DNA of 10,744 nucleotides from GCA-2786165 sp964625775 (GTDB lineage Bacteria; Pseudomonadota; Gammaproteobacteria; Legionellales; Legionellaceae): NCBI GenBank assembly GCA_964625775.1, contig CAZVEH010000063.1, forward strand, positions 1 through 10,744. The letters are read 5' to 3'. Position 1 is the first letter of the stretch. Every line of letters begins with the position of its first letter. The notes under the pieces were generated by a model. The model saw nothing but the letters and a program-made list of their open reading frames with translations, did not search any database and was not told where the DNA came from. Positions 5,426-10,744 of this stretch are shown one piece after another. Position numbers and translations under genes: made by a program.

Positions 5426-7075
5426 TTATCTTAACATGCGTCTTAGCACTTTTCCTACGTTTGTTTTCGGTAATTCAGCATAAAATTCGACGATTTTTGG
5501 GATTTTATAGGCAGTCAAATGTTGGCGACAGTAAGTGATCACATCTTTGCTGGTGAGGCTTGAGTCTCGCGCTACAATACATGCTTTGATTCGTTCATTG
5601 CCTGATTTAGAAGGGACGCCAATGACACCTACTTCGAGTACTTTATCCATTTGAGCAATAACTTGCTCTACTTCACTCGGGTAGACATTAAAGCCGGATA
5701 CGATGATCAAATCTTTGATCCTATCCACTAAGTAGATAAAACCGTCTTGATCGAGTCGAGCTGAATCTCCCGTGCGCAAAAAACCATCGGGATAAAAAAC
5801 CGCTGCTGTTTCCTGTGGATTGTGCCAATAGCCTTTCATAACTTGCGGGCCTCGAACGCACAACTCACCAATATCGCCCAAGGTACACTCCTCTCCTTGT
5901 TCATTACGAATAGAAATGTCAGTCGATGCCAAAGGCAAACCAATACTGCCACGATGAGGGTGATCTAAAGGATTAATGCTGACCGCAGGACTGGCTTCTG
6001 TTAATCCATAAGCTTCAATAATCGGTTGGTGCACAAGCTGTTGCCAGCGTGAGGCAACGGTTTCATGTAAAGCCATACCTCCAGACAAAGCAATTTTCAA
6101 TTGTGCAAAGTTCGCTGCTTGAAATTTGGAATGGTTTAATAACGCAGAAAACAGAGTGTTGACGCCGGTGATAGCTGTGGGTGGAAGGGCCTGAACCTGC
6201 TTGAGTAATGATTTGATATTGCGTGGATCCGTGATCAAAACATTGCGGGCCCCCAAGTGAAAAAACAGCAGGCAATTGGCTGTAAGGGAGAAGATATGAT
6301 ACAGCGGTAGGGCCGTGAGAATGACATCGCCTGGCCCCATTTGCTTTGGGGCAATCCATGCCGCTGTTTGTAAAATATTGGCGATGATATTGCCATGGGT
6401 CAACATCGCAGCTTTGGACAAGCCCGTTGTCCCGCCAGTGTACTGAAGAAAAGCGATATCATCGTGCTCGCAGGCAACTGGGCTCAATGGCTTTTGACGG
6501 CCCTGACCCAAAGCATGCAAAAAAGAAACGGTTTTTGGCAGTACCGTTTTTGGGGTACGTTGTTTAAATGCTGTAACGAGATTGACCAAGTGTCGTTTGA
6601 GCCAAGGAAATCCATCGCCAATATCAGTCTGAATGATATGTTGCAAGGAGGGGATCTGATCCAAACACTGAGCAAGGATGGAGAGACGTTGAGACCAAAT
6701 CACGATGGCGTCGGCTTTGGCATCATTTAACTGATGGGTGATTTCATCAGCTGTGTACAGGGGATTGGTGTTCACCACGACCATGCCGGCACGCAAAATA
6801 CCTAGTATTGCGATCGGATACTGCAATAGGTTAGGCATCATAACGGCGATACGAGCGCCTTTTGGCAGTTGGAGTTGTTGTAAATACACCGCGAATTGTC
6901 GGGAAAGTTGTTCTAGTTCTTGAAAAGACAAGTCGGTGCCCATATTACTGTAAGATATGAGGGGGCCGAACCTTTTAAATGAATCAGCAAACAGCTCATT
7001 TAAAGAGGCATATCGATGGCAATCAATCTCTGATAGTACGCCTTGTTGATAATGTTTCAACCATAACTTGTCCAA
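5426..7075 (-). CDS. fadD: Long-chain fatty acid-CoA ligase (FadD-like), 549 aa
   Basis: Activates fatty acids to acyl-CoA through an acyl-AMP intermediate at the inner membrane, feeding beta-oxidation or lipid synthesis. It aligns along its whole length with E. coli FadD as I recall it. Landmarks are MMPNLLQYPIAILGILRAGM (79-98), the AMP P-loop YTGGTTGLSK (212-221), ALPLYHIFSLTANCLLF (255-271), ITGVNTLFSALLN (302-314), YGLTE (356-360), RTGDSA with D437, DRIKDLIIVSGFNVYP (451-466), and the catalytic lysine K542 in PKTNVGKVLRR. After the P-loop it reads SKAAML where KGAML is usual. The protein stops right after LRRMLR, about a dozen residues short of E. coli FadD. The start is a TTG (7073-7075) with AAGG eight bases upstream. 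It gives MDKLWLKHY, matching the family N-terminus, and no ATG does so. It lies upstream of pdhABC on the same strand and may be cotranscribed. Confidence 0.94.
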   Translation of the reverse strand: MDKLWLKHYQQGVLSEIDCHRYASLNELFADSFKRFGPLISYSNMGTDLSFQELEQLSRQFAVYLQQLQLPKGARIAVMMPNLLQYPIAILGILRAGMVVVNTNPLYTADEITHQLNDAKADAIVIWSQRLSILAQCLDQIPSLQHIIQTDIGDGFPWLKRHLVNLVTAFKQRTPKTVLPKTVSFLHALGQGRQKPLSPVACEHDDIAFLQYTGGTTGLSKAAMLTHGNIIANILQTAAWIAPKQMGPGDVILTALPLYHIFSLTANCLLFFHLGARNVLITDPRNIKSLLKQVQALPPTAITGVNTLFSALLNHSKFQAANFAQLKIALSGGMALHETVASRWQQLVHQPIIEAYGLTEASPAVSINPLDHPHRGSIGLPLASTDISIRNEQGEECTLGDIGELCVRGPQVMKGYWHNPQETAAVFYPDGFLRTGDSARLDQDGFIYLVDRIKDLIIVSGFNVYPSEVEQVIAQMDKVLEVGVIGVPSKSGNERIKACIVARDSSLTSKDVITYCRQHLTAYKIPKIVEFYAELPKTNVGKVLRRMLR

Positions 7076-7131
7076 GTGTATAACCTTCTGTTATTGGCTT
7101 TCACGTGTTAGTATAAACAAAATTAGAATGG
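7076..7131. promoter_or_regulatory. Divergent promoter region between fadD and minC
   Basis: This 56-bp gap holds face-to-face -10 candidates on the same bases: TATACT on the minus strand (7110-7115) for fadD and TATAAA on the plus strand (7112-7117) for minC. No convincing -35 box is seen for either. The fadD transcript would have a leader of about 28 bases with AAGG at 7084-7087. The minC transcript would start about 8 bases before its ATG, nearly leaderless. A CACGTG palindrome lies at 7102-7107. I do not see a match to the FadR operator. Confidence 0.35.
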
Positions 7132-7857
7132 ATGGGTATTCTAAAAATGATTGATGACCTGGTAGGCACTCAAGCCTTTAAATTGAAAGGCCGATTGTAT
7201 ACTTTAACTGTTGTACATGTATTTAATACTGATTTGGCATTATTTTCCGAGCAATTGGCAGAGGCTGTACAGCGTGCGCCGCGCTTGTTTGATCATACGC
7301 CTGTTATTTTAGACTGTTCTGCGCTGGTAGAAGTAGAGTTTGACATCGAATTATTTTGTCAGAGAATGCGTGAGTTTGGTTTATGTCCTGTTGCCTTGCA
7401 AGGCGGTTCTCCCGCACTACAAACAATGGCCCATAAACTCGGATTACCCTTACTGCATGCATCTTCTCAGCATGACAAAGCACTGCTGGAAGGTAAATCG
7501 CCAGAAGTTTCGCCACTACCTCACCAACCGGAGGTCAATCGAGCAAAGTTATACACTTCGCCTATTCGTTCTGGGCAGCAAGTGGTCAGTAAAGATGGTG
7601 ATTTGATTGTGATTTCAACGGTAAGTCACGGCGCAGAATTATTAGCCGAAGGACATATCCATGTGTATGGTGCGTTGCGAGGACGGGCTCTTGCGGGGAT
7701 CACGGGTGATAAACATGCGCGTATTTTCTGTCATTCTTTAGAAGCAGAGCTGGTCGCTATCGCCGGCGTCTATTGTTTGAGTGATGCTATGAAAACGATG
7801 CCAGGTCCTTGCCAAATTTATCTTCAAGATGATCGCATTCAAATTGAGTCTTTATGA
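7132..7857 (+). CDS. minC: Septum site-determining protein MinC, 241 aa
   Basis: MinC blocks FtsZ ring formation near the poles and is brought to the membrane by MinD. The N-terminal FtsZ-inhibiting domain (about 15-110) starts FKLKGRLYTLTVVHV and includes APRLFDHTPVILDCSAL, both matching E. coli MinC in pattern. A linker (about 111-140, with many Pro and Ser) leads to the C-terminal beta-helix domain (142-241), with the MinD-binding RSGQ motif (146-149) and HVYGALRGRALAGITGD (177-193). Length is normal (E. coli 231). There is no good ribosome binding site before ATG 7132. The next in-frame ATG (7147) is no better, and the upstream ATG at 7128 is out of frame. The stop overlaps the lpxH start (ATGA, 7854-7857). 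Unlike the usual minCDE order, lpxH follows and minD/minE are absent nearby. Confidence 0.94.
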   Translation: MGILKMIDDLVGTQAFKLKGRLYTLTVVHVFNTDLALFSEQLAEAVQRAPRLFDHTPVILDCSALVEVEFDIELFCQRMREFGLCPVALQGGSPALQTMAHKLGLPLLHASSQHDKALLEGKSPEVSPLPHQPEVNRAKLYTSPIRSGQQVVSKDGDLIVISTVSHGAELLAEGHIHVYGALRGRALAGITGDKHARIFCHSLEAELVAIAGVYCLSDAMKTMPGPCQIYLQDDRIQIESL

Positions 7858-8594
7858 ACGAAGCTGTTTTTATTTCTGATTTGCATTTACACCCTCAGAT
7901 GCCTGATATTATGCAGAAATTTCGTGGATTTGTGCAGTGGGCATCCAAAAACACACTATCCGTCTATATTCTGGGTGATTTTTTGCATGTTTGGCCTGGT
8001 GATGATGCAATGGACTCTTGGAGTGAGGAAATAGCAGCTCTTTTGGCAGAGTTGAGTGCGCAGCAGGTGCGCGTTTATTTCTTACCCGGCAACCGAGATT
8101 TTCTCATTGGAAAGACGTTTTTACACAAAGCAAATATGAGGATTATACAAGAACCAGCAGTGATTACTTTAGGCAAAGAGCGTATTCTTTTGGCTCATGG
8201 TGATCGCTATTGTACTCACGATGTGTCACATCAATGGTTGCGGTGGTTCACTAGGAATCGTTGGTTTAAAACGTTGTTTTTGCGACTTCCTTACCAGTTA
8301 CGCCGCAAACTGGTTGATCAAGCGAGATCTTATAGCCAGCAGAATCAACGTAAATCAAGCGCATCCATGGATATCGTTGCTAAGCCTATGTTGGCAGATT
8401 TGTGTCATTTTGACGCCGTTGCTTTGATCCATGGCCACACGCATCGACCGGGGCTAAAAGTTCATCGTTACAAAAACGCTGATTTGCGCCAGTACACTCT
8501 TAGTGATTGGGATGAAATCCCCAGCGCATTGTGTTATAATAAGTCAAAATTCGTGTTTTCTAATGTTTGTGGAGATCAAAATCATGCCAGTTGA
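7854..8594 (+). CDS. lpxH: UDP-2,3-diacylglucosamine diphosphatase LpxH, 246 aa
   Basis: Cleaves UDP-2,3-diacylglucosamine to lipid X plus UMP, the fourth step of lipid A synthesis, at the cytoplasmic face of the inner membrane. It is a calcineurin-type metallophosphatase with the full ligand set: D9 and H11 (SDLHL), D42 (GDF), N80 in GNRDFLIG, H115 (AHGD), and H195 with H197 (IHGHTHRP). The cap insertion includes LFLRLPYQLRRKL (141-153) and the KSSASMDIV segment (167-175), corresponding to the KSLAIMDV-like stretch of E. coli LpxH. Length is normal (about 240). It is translationally coupled to minC through a 4-bp overlap. The last 11 bases overlap the next gene. Its presence shows a Gram-negative outer membrane with lipid A. 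Confidence 0.95.
   Translation: MNEAVFISDLHLHPQMPDIMQKFRGFVQWASKNTLSVYILGDFLHVWPGDDAMDSWSEEIAALLAELSAQQVRVYFLPGNRDFLIGKTFLHKANMRIIQEPAVITLGKERILLAHGDRYCTHDVSHQWLRWFTRNRWFKTLFLRLPYQLRRKLVDQARSYSQQNQRKSSASMDIVAKPMLADLCHFDAVALIHGHTHRPGLKVHRYKNADLRQYTLSDWDEIPSALCYNKSKFVFSNVCGDQNHAS
8532..8540 (+). promoter_or_regulatory. Extended -10 promoter inside the 3' end of lpxH
   Basis: TGTTATAAT is a perfect match to the extended -10 consensus TGnTATAAT. No good -35 is seen, which this promoter class does not require. Transcription would start near 8547, giving a leader of about 37 bases that contains the GGAG at 8571-8574 and the ATG at 8584. The 264-aa gene could thus be expressed independently of minC-lpxH. 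Confidence 0.45.
8571..8574 (+). promoter_or_regulatory. Ribosome binding site setting the start of the 264-aa gene
   Basis: GGAG, nine bases before the ATG at 8584. It decides against the longer in-frame start at 8503, which would lie deep inside lpxH and add 27 residues of unrelated character. Confidence 0.7.
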
Positions 8595-9378
8595 TGAAGA
8601 TTTTTTTAAGAAAAAAGCTGCACAAAAAATATTTGAAGAAAAGCTAGAGGCCATGCGATTAGAAGCTTTAAAAAACACTTCCGAGCTGCTTGCGAAGCAA
8701 GAGGTTGATATCGAAAAGCATGCGAGTCAGTATGTTCAGGAGCGTGAGCGTTTTATTAAGATATCAGACGATCGCCGCCAACAAGTGGGTTCGGAAAGTT
8801 TTCCCATTTTATTTATGCAAATGGGGCCGAGTTTGCTTGCGTTTTCAAATATGATGAAAGAATATAAACTCAGAAAGCTGAATGAGCTCATGCATTTTAT
8901 GTCAGAAAATTTTAATACACGTGATTTTACGCCTATGGCGGGCCTCGCAGAGCTGACTCGATATGTTCAAGCTGTGATAGAAGATCAGCTGGCTGGTCCG
9001 GTGGAGTTGCCTCCGGTGTTTGTCCCTTATTTGGCAGAAGTTGATGAGAACGGTGTGCTATCCATTGACGTGAGTTTGCCTGATCTTCATCTGACTCAGC
9101 AAGAGGCACAAGACTTGCAGGTATTTAAAGCAGCAGTAGAAGACACGGTGACAAGCTGGATTGAGCGGGTCGAAGATAATGGCAATCCGCTGTATGCGAT
9201 AGAAGATGTTCCAAACCAAGGAAAAAAAATTCGCATACGTTCAAGTGATAACGCAGCACCTCGGTATCTGACCAAAAGAGAGTTTCGAGAGCTTCGAACC
9301 AAGGTGATTGAACCCCAATTAAAAGCAGAGCACGGCTTGGATTTCCAACATGATGCGCCAGCGAATTTTCGTCCTTAA
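8584..9378 (+). CDS. Unknown cytoplasmic protein, 264 aa, helical N-terminus
   Basis: I do not recognise this protein. There is no signal peptide and no clear membrane segment. Residues 5-66 are strongly charged with heptad-like hydrophobics (FFKKKAAQKIFEEKLEAMRL ... ERERFIKISDDRRQQ), probably one long helix or coiled coil. Residues 73-92 are more hydrophobic (FPILFMQMGPSLLAFSNMM), too polar for a confident membrane span. A proline-rich turn (LPPVFVPYL, 142-150) leads to a mixed domain with a second helical part (170-198). The end is basic and then proline/aspartate-containing (KREFRELRTKVI at 231-242). The gene overlaps the lpxH stop by 11 bp and has its own ribosome binding site and promoter candidate. 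A hairpin terminator follows. Context gives no firm role; a lineage-specific structural, division-linked or secreted-substrate protein are all possible. Confidence 0.8.
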   Translation: MPVDEDFFKKKAAQKIFEEKLEAMRLEALKNTSELLAKQEVDIEKHASQYVQERERFIKISDDRRQQVGSESFPILFMQMGPSLLAFSNMMKEYKLRKLNELMHFMSENFNTRDFTPMAGLAELTRYVQAVIEDQLAGPVELPPVFVPYLAEVDENGVLSIDVSLPDLHLTQQEAQDLQVFKAAVEDTVTSWIERVEDNGNPLYAIEDVPNQGKKIRIRSSDNAAPRYLTKREFRELRTKVIEPQLKAEHGLDFQHDAPANFRP

Positions 9379-9402
9379 GATTTAGGTCAAAACTCTTCTG
9401 TT

Positions 9403-9422
9403 ATTCCCGCTTAGGCGGGAAT
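9403..9422 (+). terminator. Hairpin terminator after the minC-lpxH-264 aa cluster
   Basis: ATTCCCGC (9403-9410), loop TTAG, GCGGGAAT (9415-9422): an 8-bp perfect stem 25 bases after the stop codon. Only TTAT follows, so there is no strong U tract. Stems of this sequence (ATTCCCGC...GCGGGAAT) are also a common short dispersed repeat in bacteria. It works symmetrically on paper but only the plus strand has an upstream gene. Confidence 0.5.
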
Positions 9423-9496
9423 TTATGGTTGCGCTAATGACCTGATAGGATGAAGATGCCAGAAGCAGGTGAGGATGAATAAGAAATGGACGACGT

Positions 9497-10171
9497 ATGA
9501 ATAATAAATCAATGGATGCAGAGCAGTCTAATTGGTATTCCACCTATGGTTTGGTGACAGTAGAGCGAATTTTTGCATTGATGAGCATACGCTTAAGCGC
9601 AGAAGAACTTAGTATCGTAAGCGCTAGCCCGAACAGCCCTTATTACCAATTGTTGCAAGTCCCTCTTAAAAATATTTTCAATGGCATTATTTTAGGACAG
9701 GCTACTGATTATCGCGAATACGCGCAAAAAATGTTGGTTGATTACCTGATTTCAGGTGCTGCGAATTTGGCAGAAGATGAAACTAAGCCTCAAGGTGTGC
9801 GTTTAGAGTTAGAATTGATGCGATCAGATCTGATAGAGTCAGGAGATCAATTTGATTTGCTGCAGTTTGAACATCATAAATTGATTTCTGAAAGCCAAAG
9901 AATTTTGATTGAAAAAGCCAAAAAGTTACCTAAGCCCAGAGTGATTATTGATGAAGAGCACAGCAATGTGATTCAGCAGGTCATACAACCCTTTTTAGAT
10001 CAGGCGGAAGATCTCTCTTTGAAATTCAGAAATTTCCGCACGCAGTTTTATCAGACTATTTTGAAAGCTAAAGAATTACTGGATTCAGTTCCCGAGTATA
10101 TGAATATCTTTGAAGGAGATGAGAAACATCTCGAAATGCTGTATTTCAATTCTAAATTAGGCGACGAGTAG
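9497..10171 (+). CDS. Unknown soluble, mostly helical protein, 224 aa
   Basis: Not recognised. There is no signal peptide, membrane segment or known catalytic motif. The pattern is amphipathic helix throughout: VTVERIFALMSIRLSAEELSI (20-40), VPLKNIFNGIIL (55-66), YAQKMLVDYLISGAANLAED (75-94), a long charged region LELELMRSDLIESGDQFDLL (103-122), and NVIQQVIQPFLDQAEDLSLK (157-176). The last 20 residues are acidic with interspersed hydrophobics (FEGDEKHLEMLYFNSKLGDE), loosely like C-terminal signals of type IV secreted effectors. The ATG has only a weak upstream GGA, so the start is less sure; the next in-frame Met is residue 6. It stands after a terminator in the same orientation as the unknown 264-aa gene; a functional pair is possible but unproven. 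Repeat B starts 87 bp downstream. Confidence 0.75.
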   Translation: MNNKSMDAEQSNWYSTYGLVTVERIFALMSIRLSAEELSIVSASPNSPYYQLLQVPLKNIFNGIILGQATDYREYAQKMLVDYLISGAANLAEDETKPQGVRLELELMRSDLIESGDQFDLLQFEHHKLISESQRILIEKAKKLPKPRVIIDEEHSNVIQQVIQPFLDQAEDLSLKFRNFRTQFYQTILKAKELLDSVPEYMNIFEGDEKHLEMLYFNSKLGDE

Positions 10172-10258
10172 GTGTAGCATGAACTGTAGCCATTTGATTG
10201 TGCGGCTTTTGCACGTCCTGAGCTGTGGCCCAATCTCGACTTAGCCATTTTCCCAGAA
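10172..10258. other. Intergenic tail of the right repeat module
   Basis: Between the 224-aa gene and repeat B. Reading on the minus strand away from repeat B, the first 25 bases (GAAAATGGCTAA near 10243-10254) match the left module just after its repeat B; the rest has no counterpart at left. Short frames on both strands read through here (for example a 21-aa plus frame MNCSHLIVRLLHVL from 10180), but none has a ribosome binding site or recognisable content. I see no promoter or terminator other than the adjacent repeat hairpin. Confidence 0.4.
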
Positions 10259-10300
10259 CCGTTCGCCCTGAGGAGCGTGCGTAGCACGCGTCTCGAAGGG
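10259..10300. repeat. Dispersed palindromic repeat B, right copy (inverted)
   Basis: Exact reverse complement of 462-503 (42 of 42). The internal GCGTGC-GTA-GCACGC hairpin at 10275-10289 lies 104 bases after the stop of the 224-aa gene and could help end its transcript. Confidence 0.85.
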
Positions 10301-10311
10301 GTTCCAAAGCG

Positions 10312-10383
10312 CTGATAGATCAAAAAATTAATGCTTTCTTTGACCAAATTGATCGCCTCGCGATGATATCAGAGAAAGTTAGT
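10312..10383 (+). pseudogene. Fragment of an unknown coding sequence inside the right repeat module
   Basis: An uninterrupted plus-strand stretch reads LIDQKINAFF then FDQIDRLAMISEKVS with overlap FF, continuing into repeat A without a natural end. It is the counterpart of the interrupted minus-strand fragment at 310-439. Protein-level similarity with conservative substitutions is better than the nucleotide match, pointing to a former coding sequence. There is no start codon or ribosome binding site, and the parent gene is unknown. Confidence 0.4.
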
Positions 10384-10434
10384 AACTCCCCACGTCATCC
10401 CGAGCGCATCGAGGGATCTCCTGTCGTGTGGTAC
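10380..10434. repeat. Dispersed palindromic repeat A, right copy (inverted)
   Basis: Reverse complement of 1-55 with two mismatches. Here it directly abuts the module sequence ACTTTCTCTGATATCA (minus strand, 10364-10379). In the left copy 258 bases carrying the GIY-YIG remnant lie between the two. Confidence 0.85.
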
Positions 10435-10496
10435 TTGTAAAATAAAAATAATGAAAAAACACTCGAAAAAAGATGTGGTTATGATCAAATAGCTGT

Positions 10497-10744
10497 ATGA
10501 AAGACTATGAACAAATCATTAGTACACTATTAGCCAGGATTTCGGAACTGGAAAAGGTAGTGGCACAACAAGCAGCCGAGATAGCTGAATTGAAGAGGCG
10601 CTTGAATAAAGACAGTAGCAACAGCTCAAAACCGCCATAATGGCACAACACTCAAGCAGGTAGTCCATCCAAATCATGTTGTCACACAAGAGTTAGAGCA
10701 ATGCCCTGATTGTGAATGAGTAAGCTTTTGAGATTGATGTTACG
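10497..10744 (+). pseudogene. IS66-family transposase (TnpC-type), decayed 5' part
   Basis: ATG at 10497 opens a 47-aa frame (MKDYEQIISTLLARISELEK ... LKRRLNKDSSNSSKPP) ending at TAA 10638-10640. The leucine-zipper-like start and the NSSKPP motif are the hallmark N-terminus of IS66 transposases. Right after, in another frame, comes GTTLKQVVHPNHVV followed by ELEQCPDCE (10642-10716): the basic/zinc-finger segment that in intact TnpC lies some 25-30 residues further on. A deletion with frameshift has therefore joined KPP to GTTLK. A further frame change lies between CPDCE and FEIDVT (10727-10744). The element runs off the window. With three frames used it cannot encode a working transposase. 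It starts 63 bases beyond repeat A. Confidence 0.85.

Noticed and set aside
7040..7110. FadR-type operator upstream of fadD
   Set aside because: No sequence resembling the CTGGTC...GACCAG-like operator is present; the CACGTG palindrome alone is too short to interpret.
9475..9504. Nine-codon ORF (MNKKWTTYE) overlapping the start of the 224-aa gene as a leader peptide
   Set aside because: The GAGG touches its ATG with no spacing and there is no attenuator structure, so translation is unlikely.
614..10171. A complete novel defence or mobile system
   Set aside because: The recognisable genes are ordinary metabolic, division and envelope genes; the unknown proteins show no nuclease, helicase or sensor motifs.
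10051..10347. Minus-strand 98-codon frame over the end of the 224-aa gene and repeat B
   Set aside because: It runs through a palindromic repeat and antisense to a better gene, with no family resemblance and no ribosome binding site.
10451..10492. Short frame MKKHSKKDVVMIK between repeat A and the IS66 relic
   Set aside because: Thirteen codons in AT-rich sequence with no ribosome binding site or conservation evidence.
1..10744. CRISPR array, tRNA or rRNA genes
   Set aside because: No regularly spaced direct repeats and no tRNA/rRNA-like conserved sequences were seen; the repeats present are inverted pairs.

Overview
This looks like chromosomal DNA from a moderately AT-rich, host-associated gammaproteobacterium. 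My best guess is the order Legionellales (Legionella/Coxiella relatives). The grounds are an E. coli-like fadD, minC and lpxH together with a heterotetrameric-type E1alpha/E1beta/E2 pyruvate dehydrogenase operon, and dispersed palindromic repeats and decayed IS material at both edges. The taxonomic call is inference; no rRNA or tRNA gene is present.

Left edge (1-613): repeat debris with no convincing intact gene. It holds a 55-bp palindromic repeat (A), an N-terminally truncated GIY-YIG nuclease on the minus strand that is easily missed because it lacks a start codon, a fragment of an unknown coding sequence, a second 42-bp palindromic repeat (B), and a small hairpin with two tiny ORFs. Next come a secreted protein of unknown function (minus) and, divergent from it, a secreted S1/P1-type zinc nuclease (plus). 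The nuclease gene overlaps the end of the pdh operon tail to tail.

Centre (2177-7075, all minus): fadD (long-chain acyl-CoA synthetase), then pdhA-pdhB-pdhC with tight spacing and clear ribosome binding sites. Together these genes activate fatty acids and convert pyruvate to acetyl-CoA. No E3 (lpd) gene is in the window. A 56-bp divergent intergenic region, whose two -10 candidates overlap, leads to the plus-strand cluster.

Right half (7132-10171, all plus): minC (division-site inhibitor) overlaps lpxH (lipid A biosynthesis) by 4 bp, and lpxH overlaps an unknown 264-aa helical protein by 11 bp. A perfect extended -10 promoter lies inside the end of lpxH. A hairpin terminator follows, then a second unknown soluble 224-aa protein. 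minD and minE are not adjacent to minC.

Right edge (10172-10744): the left repeat module again, in inverted orientation. Repeat B is 42/42 identical and repeat A 53/55 identical, but the GIY-YIG part is absent. A decayed IS66-family transposase start follows. The whole housekeeping block is therefore bracketed by inverted copies of one composite repeat module. That bracketing, the two unknown proteins and the minC-lpxH pairing are the most unusual aspects. I see no CRISPR array, phage genes or defence system, and I cannot argue for a complete new multi-gene system here.
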